Source of the DNA: CAVVJA01 sp963809815
GTDB taxonomy: Bacteria > Actinomycetota > Actinomycetes > Mycobacteriales > Jatrophihabitantaceae
Assembly (NCBI GenBank): GCA_963809815.1
Contig: CAWELM010000025.1
Coordinates: 248,001-312,000, forward strand
Direction: 5' to 3'
Length of the DNA: 64,000 bases
How positions within the stretch are numbered: the first letter of the stretch is position 1; every line of letters starts with the position of its first letter. The notes below the pieces were generated by a model. That model was not told the DNA's origin. It worked only from the letters and a program-made list of their open reading frames with translations, and ran no database searches. Below, in pieces: positions 36,592 through 44,070 of the stretch. A program made the translations under genes and the position numbers.

Positions 36592-36716
36592 CCAGCCAGG
36601 GAGACGTGCTCGTGGCGGCCTACCCCGCATCTGTTGGTGGCCGAAGCGCTCCGCCGTCAGCCACGGCGCTGAGTCGGCCGTCAGACGGTCGTCGGTAGGC
36701 TGGGCAGGTCCCGCGA

Positions 36717-36789
36717 TGGGGGATGGGGTAATCGGCAGCCCGCAGGCCTTTGGAGCCTTGCAGTCTCGGTTCGAGTCCGAGTCCCCCAG
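36717..36789 (+). tRNA. tRNA-Gln (anticodon UUG)
   Basis: A 73-base cloverleaf. The acceptor stem TGGGGGA/TCCCCCA has the U1-A72 pair typical of tRNA-Gln, and the discriminator is G. The D-arm includes GGGTAATCGGCAGCCC, the anticodon loop CTTTGGA gives TTG at 36750-36752, and the T-arm is CTCGG-TTCGAGT-CCGAG. One C-T mismatch closes the anticodon stem. No CCA is encoded. It lies 123 bases before glmU, an arrangement known in other actinobacteria. Confidence 0.93.
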
Positions 36790-36912
36790 CATCAACCGAC
36801 TCGACCAGCCTCGTTTCCTCTTCGTGCCCCGGAAGCTGGAGCGAGCAAGCAGCCGGGATAGGCTCGGTAGGCCGGTTTACCAGCCCGATCGCGTACCCGG
36901 GGAGGACGCTGC

Positions 36913-38453
36913 GTGACCGATCCGTCCTACGGCACTCGGGCGGCTTCGTCCCCGGCGATTCCCCATCGGCCATTCGCGGTCGTGGTGCTTGCCGCCGGCG
37001 AGGGCACCCGAATGAAGTCGACTCGCCCGAAGGTTCTGCACGGGTTCGCCGGGCGATCGCTCCTCGGCCATGTGCTTGCCGCGTGTGCCCCGCTCGATGC
37101 GGAGCACACGATCGTGGTGATCGGCCACCACCGCGACGACGTGCAGGCCCACCTTGACCTAACCGGGCAGCCGGTCACAACCGTGGTCCAGGAAGAGCAG
37201 CACGGCACCGGCCACGCGGTGCGGATCGCCATGGAAGCCTTGCCGCCAGAGGAGGGCGGCACCATCGTCGTGCTGCCAGGCGACACACCATTGTTACAGC
37301 CGACGCTGCCTGCTCGCCCTCCTCACGGAGCACGATCGCAGCTGGCGCCGCCGCCACCGTGCTCACAAGCTTCCTCGACGACCCGACCGGATACGGACGA
37401 GTCATTCGCGGTGGGGAGCGCGTCGAGCGGATCGTCGAGCAGAAAGGACGCAAGCGCCAGGGAACTTACAGTCAATGAGGTCGCCGCCGGAGTGTACGCG
37501 TTCGACGGATCGGCGTTGCGCAACTGCGTTGCGCCGCTTGTCGACTGATAACGCGCAGGGCGAGGAGTATTTGACCAGACGTCGTGGGGATCTTGGTCGC
37601 GGACGGTCGACGCGTCTCGGCCGTGGTCGCTCCGTCGACCGACATTGCCGGTGTAAACGATCGCGTCCAGCTCGCCGCGGCTCATCAGATCTACAACCGT
37701 CGGCTGCTCGACGCTCATATGCGGGCCGGCGTGACGGTGGTCGACCCGGCGACCACCTGGATCGATGCCGGCGTGCACCTTGCGCCGGACGTGACCCTGC
37801 ACCCATCGGTCTATCTGCACGGTGCCACGGCCGTTCATGACGGTGCGACGATCGGTCCGGACGTCACGTTGATCGACACCTCCGTTGGCGAAGGCACCCA
37901 GGTTTCCCGGGCCGTGTGCAACTCGGCGACCATAGGCGCGGACTGCGAAGTCGGCCCGTTCGCCTATCTGCGCCCAGGTGCGCGGCTGGCCGCCGGGGTG
38001 AAGGTCGGCACCTACGTCGAGGTAAAAGCCAGCGATATCGGCACGGGTAGCAAAGTGCCGCACTTGTCGTACGTCGGCGACGCCACGATCGGCGAGTACA
38101 CCAACATCGGGGCGGCAACCGTCTTCGTCAACTACGACGGCGTGGGCAAACACCACTCGACGATTGGCAGCTATGTCCGCACCGGCGCGGACAACATGTT
38201 CGTGGCGCCGGTCAGCGTGGGCGACGGTGCCTACACCGCGGCCGGGTCGGTTATCGACCAGGATGTGCCGCCTGGAGCGCTCGGCATCGCGCGCGCCCGT
38301 CAGCAAAACGTGGCAGGCTGGGTAGCGAAGCGCCGATCCGGCACCGCGGCCGACGACGCGGCTCGACGAGCGGCTCAAGCCGTTGAAGCCACCGACCACA
38401 TCAATTCCGCCGACTCGACAAAAACCGCAGACTCTGCCGACATCGAGGATTGA
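36913..38453 (+). CDS. glmU: Bifunctional UDP-N-acetylglucosamine pyrophosphorylase / glucosamine-1-phosphate acetyltransferase (five apparent 1-base insertions)
   Basis: Makes UDP-GlcNAc for peptidoglycan and glycans. The N-terminal uridylyltransferase shows VVVLAAGEGTRMKSTRPKVLH and QEEQHGTGHAVRIA. The C-terminal beta-helix acetyltransferase shows YLRPGARLAAGVKVG, PHLSYVGDATIGEYTNIGA and FVNYDGVGKH. The frame breaks between 37309 and 37577. Joining segments LLALLTEHDRS, GAAATVLTSFLDDPTGYGRVIRGG, DASARELTVNEVAAGVYAF and TDNAQGEEYLT requires removing single bases near 37309, 37343, 37446, 37543 and 37577. The 1,541 bases then give exactly 512 codons. The GTG start at 36913 follows GGGGAGG. 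Since glmU is normally essential, error in this stretch is more likely than a pseudogene. prs follows. Confidence 0.9.
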
Positions 38454-38510
38454 CATGAGCGAGCATCGGAACGCCCAAGGCGTCGGATGCGGGAGGAACG
38501 GGACTGAGCG

Positions 38511-39491
38511 GTGAGCACTATCGAACTCGCAGGCCGGAAGAGCCTGATGCTGATCTCCGGGCGGGCCTATCCCGAGCTTGCCGACGAGATCGCGCGGTAC
38601 CTGGGCGTCACTGTCACCTCGACGACCGCCTTCGAGTTCGCAAACGGCGAGACGTTTATCAAACCTGATGAGTCGGTGCGCGGAAGCGACGTCTTCGTTA
38701 TTCAGTCCTTCACGGCGCCGATCAATCACTGGATCATGGAAACGCTGATCCTGGTCGACGCGCTCAAGCGCGCGTCAGCGAAGCGCATCACTGTCGTCGC
38801 CCCGTTCTACCCATACGCCCGGCAAGACAAGAAGCATCGCGGTCGCGAGCCGATATCCGCGCGGCTGATGGCTGATCTCTTCCGGACCGCTGGAGCGGAC
38901 CGGCTCATGGCCATCGATCTGCACACCGCGCAGATCCAGGGTTTCTTCGACGGACCGGTCGATCACCTCTTTGCCATGCCGCTGCTTTCCGACTACGTGA
39001 AGGAGCGCTATCGCGGGCAGGAGTTCACGGTCGTGTCGCCCGACACCGGCCGCGTCCGAATGGCCGAGCAATGGTCGGACCGCTTTGGTGGCAGCCCGAT
39101 CGCTTTCGTCCACAAGACCCGCGATCCTCGCGTGCCGAACCAAGTCGTGGCCAACCGGGTCGTCGGCGAAGTAGCGGGCCGTACCTGCCTGTTGATCGAC
39201 GACATGATCGCCACGGGCAGCACGATCGTCAAGGCGTCGGAGGTGCTGTTCGAAGCCGGTGCGGCCGAAGTCATCGTGGCGGCAACCCACGGTGAGCTGA
39301 CCCCGCCGGCCACCGATCGCCTGAAGAACAGCCGCATCACCGAGGTGGTCGTCACCAATACGCTGCCCATTCGACCTGACCAAGATTTCGACAAACTCAC
39401 CGTTCTCTCGATTGCCCCGATGATCGGACGTGCGATCAAGGAGGTCTTCGAGGACGGGTCGGTAACCAGCTTGTTCGACGGCCGCAGCTGA
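38511..39491 (+). CDS. prs: Ribose-phosphate pyrophosphokinase
   Basis: 326 residues from a GTG at 38511. It makes PRPP from ribose 5-phosphate and ATP for nucleotide, His, Trp and NAD synthesis (and arabinan donors in some actinobacteria). Visible motifs are FANGETFIKPDESVRGSDVFVIQS, the flexible-loop YARQDKKHRGREPISA, the catalytic DLHTAQIQGFF, VVSPDTGRV and the PRPP-binding LLIDDMIATGST. Length and motifs match class I enzymes. It follows glmU with a 57-base gap and the same strand; glmU-prs is a conserved actinobacterial pair. Convergent rsmA ends 71 bases downstream, and no clear hairpin is seen between them. Confidence 0.95.
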   Translation: MSTIELAGRKSLMLISGRAYPELADEIARYLGVTVTSTTAFEFANGETFIKPDESVRGSDVFVIQSFTAPINHWIMETLILVDALKRASAKRITVVAPFYPYARQDKKHRGREPISARLMADLFRTAGADRLMAIDLHTAQIQGFFDGPVDHLFAMPLLSDYVKERYRGQEFTVVSPDTGRVRMAEQWSDRFGGSPIAFVHKTRDPRVPNQVVANRVVGEVAGRTCLLIDDMIATGSTIVKASEVLFEAGAAEVIVAATHGELTPPATDRLKNSRITEVVVTNTLPIRPDQDFDKLTVLSIAPMIGRAIKEVFEDGSVTSLFDGRS

Positions 39492-39562
39492 GCCCGCCTT
39501 TGCGCCATCGCGCGCCATCGGTATGCATCTTCCGCGGCTCTAGCAACGGAATTTGCCTACAG

Positions 39563-40441
39563 TCAGGTACGAGCCGAGGCGATCCGCGCGAACGCGGCCA
39601 CGTCGAGCGTCTCGGCGCGGGCGCGTGGATCGACATGTGCGCGCATCAGGACAGACTCGGCCGCCGTAACGGATCCGGCCCAAGCGGCCAACGCTGAGCG
39701 AAGCATCTTGCGCCGCTGGGCAAAGGCAGCGTCGATAACCGCGAAGACGTCCGCTCGGTCGACTCCTGCGGGCAACGGCGGCGGCTCGGTCCGCACCAGT
39801 CGCACCAGGCCGGAGTCGACGTTCGGCACCGGCCAGAAGACCGAGCGTGGTACAGCGCCCGCGCGTTCGGCCCGCGCGTACCAGGCCGTCTTGACGCTCG
39901 GCCCGCCGTACACCCTGCTGCCCGGCGGCGCGGCCAGCCGATCCGCGACCTCAGATTGCAGCAACACGAGGCCATGCCGTATCGAGGGCAAGAGCTCCAA
40001 CAGATGCAGCAGCACTGGGACGGCGACGTTATAGGGCAGATTGGCAACGAGTGCGGTAGGCGGCGGATCCAAAGGGGTGTCAAGCCTCCGGGCGTCACGC
40101 GCGATCACCGTCAAATAATTTGCCAAACCGGGTGCGCGCTCCCGGATCGTCTCCGGCAATGCCGCCGCGAGACGCGGGTCGACCTCGACGGCCACCACCC
40201 GGGCCCCCTCGTCGAGCAGCCCGAGGGTGAGCGATCCGAGGCCAGGCCCGACTTCGAGCACGACCTCTCCGGGAGCAAGATCAGCGATCCGGGTAATGCG
40301 CCTGATCGTGTTCGCGTCGTGCACGAAGTTCTGCCCGAGCGCCTTCGTCGGCCGCAGCCCGATCCGGTTGGCCAGAAGCCGAATGTCCGCCACGCCGAGC
40401 AACTCGGACTGTGGTTGGTTGGCCATGCCGGAACCGGTCAC
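39563..40441 (-). CDS. rsmA: 16S rRNA (adenine1518/1519-N6)-dimethyltransferase
   Basis: 292 residues (KsgA). SAM-dependent dimethylation of two adenines in helix 45 late in 30S assembly. Motifs are LGQNFVHDANTIRRI, the SAM-binding VVLEVGPGLGSLTLGLL, VEVDPRLA, and the catalytic NLPYNVAVPVL, with FWPVPNVDSGLVRL and FAQRRKMLRSAL in the C-terminal helical part. It lies downstream of the two Rpf-type genes in the order metG-tatD-rpf-rpf-rsmA, the actinobacterial order except that ispE is not next. A palindromic element occupies the 137-base gap to the upstream gene. Confidence 0.95.
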   Translation of the reverse strand: MTGSGMANQPQSELLGVADIRLLANRIGLRPTKALGQNFVHDANTIRRITRIADLAPGEVVLEVGPGLGSLTLGLLDEGARVVAVEVDPRLAAALPETIRERAPGLANYLTVIARDARRLDTPLDPPPTALVANLPYNVAVPVLLHLLELLPSIRHGLVLLQSEVADRLAAPPGSRVYGGPSVKTAWYARAERAGAVPRSVFWPVPNVDSGLVRLVRTEPPPLPAGVDRADVFAVIDAAFAQRRKMLRSALAAWAGSVTAAESVLMRAHVDPRARAETLDVAAFARIASART

Positions 40442-40496
40442 GTCTGGACTGTAGTGTCCCCGCTTGTACCTGCCCGTCGCCCTTACTACTAAGCTT

Positions 40497-40545
40497 GATG
40501 ATCTTGGACTTACTGTCAGATAGCTACAGTAAGTCCAAGATCATC
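40497..40545. repeat. Palindromic element with GATGATCTTGGAC arms (copy 2)
   Basis: A perfect 20-base inverted repeat (40497-40516 and 40526-40545) with a nine-base loop. The outer 13 bases are identical to the arms at 32317-32354. It lies between the end of the Rpf-like gene and the start of rsmA, so it may terminate the former. Confidence 0.75.
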
Positions 40546-40578
40546 TCAGGCGCAGCTTGGGGCTCGCAGTTATCTGGG

Positions 40579-41799
40579 TCAGTACCAGCCGGGCGAATGC
40601 GAATTCCAGAAAGCCCAGGCGTTGCAGGGTGTTCCGTATCGGCCCTGAATGTAGTTGAGCCCCCAGGTGATCTGCGTCGCGGGGTTGGTCTGCCAGTCCG
40701 GACCGACCGTGGCCATCTTGCTGCCGGGCAACGCCTGGGGGATTCCGTACGCCCCGGTGTATGGATTCGTCGCGTTCACCCGCCAGCCGCTCTCGTGGTC
40801 CCACATGGTTACCAGGCAAGAGAAATCGCTATCGCTCCAGCCCCGAGCCGCGACCATTTTCTGGGCAATACCTTGGGCGGAGTTGGGATCGACAACGATG
40901 GGTCCGCTGCTGGGAGTCGGACTGCTTGATCCGGTACTTGCCGGAGGCGGCGCCTTGGTTCCGTTCCGCTGCAGCTGGGTGATCGGAGCTTGCAGCAACT
41001 TGCGAGATATCTCAGTCTTGCCGACCAATTTGCCATCGACGTAAACGATTGCGTAGGTGACTGACAACACGCCCGGCCGGCCGGGAGAGATGATTCGGGT
41101 AACACCCTTGGCCAGCGTCGAATCGTTGATGATCTTCGTCGGGAATGGCACCTGATGCTGCTCGGTCACCCGAGTGTTCTTGACTCGCTGAATGACGACG
41201 GTGAGCTTGTCAGTGAGATCAGCCGACATTGGCACAGAGATCTTGTCGGTGGTACCTACTGTGATGCTGAGGTCATTAAGCAGGTCGGCCACGGTCGAAT
41301 CCGTGGTCAAAGCGGTCTGAGTTCGCCCGTCGGCCTTGACGGTCACCGTCTTTGGAGTACGCAGTTCAATATCGGTCGGGGATAACGGCAACCTTTTGTC
41401 CCGCGATACCGAGGAAAAGTCCGCCGTATCGTAGCCGAGTTCGGCCAGCGCGTCGGCCACCGTCGGCGCCGTAGTCCAGACGTCGACCTCCTTGCCATCG
41501 ATCGTCAGGCGGAGCAGGCGGCCGCGCTTGACCACGATGTCGCTGCCGTTACGCACCTTTGCATTCACCGGTGGCGCAACAATGTCGTGCGGTCCAGCGG
41601 TGAGTCCGGCATCGCCGAGTGTTCCGCGGACGGTGGCCGCCGTCGTGTGCACCGAGCGGCCATTGCCGTCGACTTTCAGGTGGATGGTCTTGTCGATATG
41701 GGTCCAGGCGATAGTTCCGCCTACGACACCCGCCAGTACGACCGCATACAGGCCGTACTTCACGGTCCGATGCACCCAGGAAGCTCCCGTTCTGGCCAT
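40579..41799 (-). CDS. Rpf-stalk protein with transglycosylase/lysozyme-like C-terminus
   Basis: 406 residues from the ATG at 41799 with an AAGG site; a GTG ten codons earlier is possible. An N-terminal membrane anchor or signal (YGLYAVVLAGVVGGTIAW) is followed by three DUF348 repeats (one reads LRLTIDGKEVDVWTTAPTVADALAELGY), then a G5 domain (about 225-300), a Ser/Pro/Thr linker, and a C-terminal domain with CLVTMWDHESGWRVNATNP and AYGIPQALPGSKM. That domain looks like a lysozyme-fold transglycosylase of the aggregation-promoting-factor/SLT type, not an Rpf domain; the Glu in DHESGW is the likely catalytic residue. It is a tandem paralogue of the rpfB gene upstream, with the stalk retained and the catalytic domain different. 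Predicted extracellular peptidoglycan cleavage. Confidence 0.88.
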   Translation of the reverse strand: MARTGASWVHRTVKYGLYAVVLAGVVGGTIAWTHIDKTIHLKVDGNGRSVHTTAATVRGTLGDAGLTAGPHDIVAPPVNAKVRNGSDIVVKRGRLLRLTIDGKEVDVWTTAPTVADALAELGYDTADFSSVSRDKRLPLSPTDIELRTPKTVTVKADGRTQTALTTDSTVADLLNDLSITVGTTDKISVPMSADLTDKLTVVIQRVKNTRVTEQHQVPFPTKIINDSTLAKGVTRIISPGRPGVLSVTYAIVYVDGKLVGKTEISRKLLQAPITQLQRNGTKAPPPASTGSSSPTPSSGPIVVDPNSAQGIAQKMVAARGWSDSDFSCLVTMWDHESGWRVNATNPYTGAYGIPQALPGSKMATVGPDWQTNPATQITWGLNYIQGRYGTPCNAWAFWNSHSPGWY

Positions 41800-41893
41800 C
41801 TCGGCCTTATCCCCCACCGCACCGGTCACGGCACCCTAGCGTGCCGTTGCGGGCAGGGCCTAGCCCTACAGGCGCAGTCGTTCGACTACGCAC

Positions 41894-41929
41894 AGGCGTC
41901 GACTACTTATTGGAGGCGTCGACTACTTA
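41894..41929. repeat. Short tandem direct repeat downstream of rpfB
   Basis: AGGCGTCGACTACTTA occurs at 41894-41909 and again at 41914-41929, a 20-base period. It lies in the gap between rpfB and the downstream Rpf-like gene. No function is apparent. Confidence 0.6.
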
Positions 41930-41939
41930 GAGATACCGG

Positions 41940-43091
41940 TCAGAGATACCGCCCGCAGACGGGCCACGGAGCCGAACCGGCCTTCTGGTACAGGGACGTC
42001 GCAACGGCAATCTGCGCGGACTTCGAGGCCAGGTCAGGGCGCGGCGCGTAGGCGCCACCGCCGTTGGCGAGCCAGGTGCCCAGGTCGAACTGGAGCCCGC
42101 CGTAGTAGCCATTCCCGGTGTTGATCGACCAGTTCCCGCCAGACTCGCAGGCGGCAACGCCATCCCAGTTCAGGCCACCGCCGCCGGACGCGGGCGGCGC
42201 CGGCGCTGGTGCGGGCGCAGGTGCCGGCGCGGGCGCAGGCGCAGGCGCAGGTGCCGGCCGGGCCTTGGTGCCCACGCTCACGACGGCCGTGACGGGGGCT
42301 GCGGTGACGCTACGCGCAACCTGAGTCTTGCCGGTGAGCTTGCCGTCGACGTACACCATCCGATAGGTGAGCGCGGCGGTACCGGACTTGCCGGCCGTGA
42401 CGACCTTCGTCTCACCCTGATACATGGAGCCGTTCTGTCGCTGCACCGTCGAATAGCCGATCGTGTGCTGCTCAACGAGAGTCTTCGTCACGACCCGCTG
42501 CAGCCGGATGGCGGAGCCGTTGGTGATCTTCGAGCTCGCCGGCATCGACAACCGATCGGCCGCGTTCACGGTGATACGGAGATCGGTGAGCAACTGCCTG
42601 ACGGTGGCAGCGGTCGTGGTAACGCTGTCGTTCCGCCCGTCATGCAGGACACGGACCTGCTTGGGAGTTCGTAGCTCGATGTCCGTCGGCGACAACGGCA
42701 ACCGCTTGTCGCGCGACACCGAGGAGAAGTCGTCTGTGCTGTAGCCGAGCTCCGCAAGCGCCTCGGCAACGGTCGGGGCCGTGGTCCACACGTCGCGCTC
42801 TACGCCGTCGATCGTCAAGTGCAGCAGGCGGCCCCGCTTCAGGACGATCTCCGTGCCGTTGCGGATTTTCGTATTGACCGCGGGAGCGATGACGTCGTGT
42901 TGGGCGACCACCAGCTTGCGGCTGCTGAGGACTCCCTCGACGGTGTGCGCCCTCGTCTTCACTGAGCTCCGCTGATCGTCGACCTTCAGGCTGACGGTCT
43001 TGGGGTCGTCACCGGTCAGCGCTACGGCCGTCCCGGCTCCGACGCCCACGACCACAAGTCCGACCAAGCCGAACATGATGCTGCGACGCAC
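41940..43091 (-). CDS. rpfB: Resuscitation-promoting factor RpfB
   Basis: 383 residues. The GTG at 43091 is preferred because GGGGAG lies eight bases upstream; other in-frame starts exist up to 43151. Order: N-terminal membrane segment (IMFGLVGLVVVGVGAGTAVAL), three DUF348 repeats, a G5 domain (about 195-275), an (Ala-Pro)n linker of about 22 residues, and the Rpf catalytic domain, with WDGVAACESGGNWSINTGNG and GYYGGLQFDLGTW, where the Glu of CESGGNW is the expected catalytic residue. RpfB cleaves peptidoglycan and promotes exit from dormancy. It lies in the conserved metG-tatD-rpfB-rsmA neighbourhood. The 97 bases upstream contain two GTGAC boxes, but no recognisable riboswitch was found. 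Confidence 0.94.
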   Translation of the reverse strand: MRRSIMFGLVGLVVVGVGAGTAVALTGDDPKTVSLKVDDQRSSVKTRAHTVEGVLSSRKLVVAQHDVIAPAVNTKIRNGTEIVLKRGRLLHLTIDGVERDVWTTAPTVAEALAELGYSTDDFSSVSRDKRLPLSPTDIELRTPKQVRVLHDGRNDSVTTTAATVRQLLTDLRITVNAADRLSMPASSKITNGSAIRLQRVVTKTLVEQHTIGYSTVQRQNGSMYQGETKVVTAGKSGTAALTYRMVYVDGKLTGKTQVARSVTAAPVTAVVSVGTKARPAPAPAPAPAPAPAPAPAPAPPASGGGGLNWDGVAACESGGNWSINTGNGYYGGLQFDLGTWLANGGGAYAPRPDLASKSAQIAVATSLYQKAGSAPWPVCGRYL

Positions 43092-43188
43092 TTCAAACAC
43101 TCCCCGTGGCTCATCCCCCCTACGAACAAAGTCACGGCAACATAACGTCACCTCGGACCGCCTGCCAAATACCGCGGCCGTAATTTCG

Positions 43189-44070
43189 TCAGTGAGATGC
43201 GAGATTTATCCTAAATATCCGATTCCCATTGGCTCTGACTGTCGCGCAGAGCTCGTCGATCCCGGTTGCCGTCGCCTCGGCGACCGTGCGAGCGGTGTAG
43301 GGCAGCAGATACGGGCCGTTGGATCGCCCGCGGAACGGATGCGGGGTCAGGAACGGAGAGTCCGTTTCGAGAAGAATATTGGGAAGTGGGGTGGCCGCCG
43401 CGGCGGCTCGCAACGACGGAGCATTTGTGAACGTCACCACTCCGGGGAAACTAAGCACCCAGCCGCGCTCCACGCAGGTGCGGGCCATCGCCGCATCTCC
43501 GGAGAATGCGTGGAACACAACCCGGTCCGGCGCGCCCTCGTCCTGCAGCACCCGCAGGACGTCGGCATGAGCATCTCGGTCGTGAATCATCAGCGGTAAA
43601 CCGGTCCGCTTGGCCAGGTCGATGTGGCGCCGGAAGTGCTCCTCCTGCAGGGCCGGCGACGTTCGATCCCAGTAGTAATCCAGCCCGGTCTCCCCGATCG
43701 CCACCACGCGCGGGTCGGCCGCGAGCCGCTCCAGTTCGTGGTATCCGTCCTCGGTCAGATCCGTCACTTCGGTCGGATGGACGGCAACGGCGGCGTATAC
43801 ATCTGGATGATCGTTCGCCGCCTCGACACACCACGCCGCGGACGCGAGCGTGTCGCCGACCGTGATCACTGCCCTGACGCCTACCGCAGCCGCCCGGCTA
43901 AGAGCAGCAGCGACATAGTCAGCCGTCGCCTCGACGCCCGCTCGTTCGGCCATGGCGTCTAGGTGGCAATGCGCGTCGAATATCGCGCTGGGGAGCGGCG
44001 GTGGCGACGGAGGGACCCCATGGCGAGCCGGATTGCTCGGCGTCCGACCTGGCGATTGGCTCCCGGTCAC
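43189..44070 (-). CDS. tatD: TatD-family metal-dependent DNase
   Basis: 293 residues. A Pro-rich leader of about 28 residues precedes the amidohydrolase barrel. Metal ligands are in FDAHCHLD (HxH), IGETGLDYYWDR (Glu), LMIHDRDAH, VVFHAFSGD and the final LETDSPFLTP (Asp). Homologues hydrolyse DNA 3' ends and act in DNA repair and degradation. The ATG overlaps the metG stop as ATGA, so the two are translationally coupled. rpfB follows. Confidence 0.93.
   Translation of the reverse strand: MTGSQSPGRTPSNPARHGVPPSPPPLPSAIFDAHCHLDAMAERAGVEATADYVAAALSRAAAVGVRAVITVGDTLASAAWCVEAANDHPDVYAAVAVHPTEVTDLTEDGYHELERLAADPRVVAIGETGLDYYWDRTSPALQEEHFRRHIDLAKRTGLPLMIHDRDAHADVLRVLQDEGAPDRVVFHAFSGDAAMARTCVERGWVLSFPGVVTFTNAPSLRAAAAATPLPNILLETDSPFLTPHPFRGRSNGPYLLPYTARTVAEATATGIDELCATVRANGNRIFRINLASH

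Noticed and set aside
43092..43188. ydaO-type cyclic di-AMP riboswitch upstream of rpfB
   Set aside because: The gap is under 100 bases, too short for this riboswitch, and no matching core motifs were seen.
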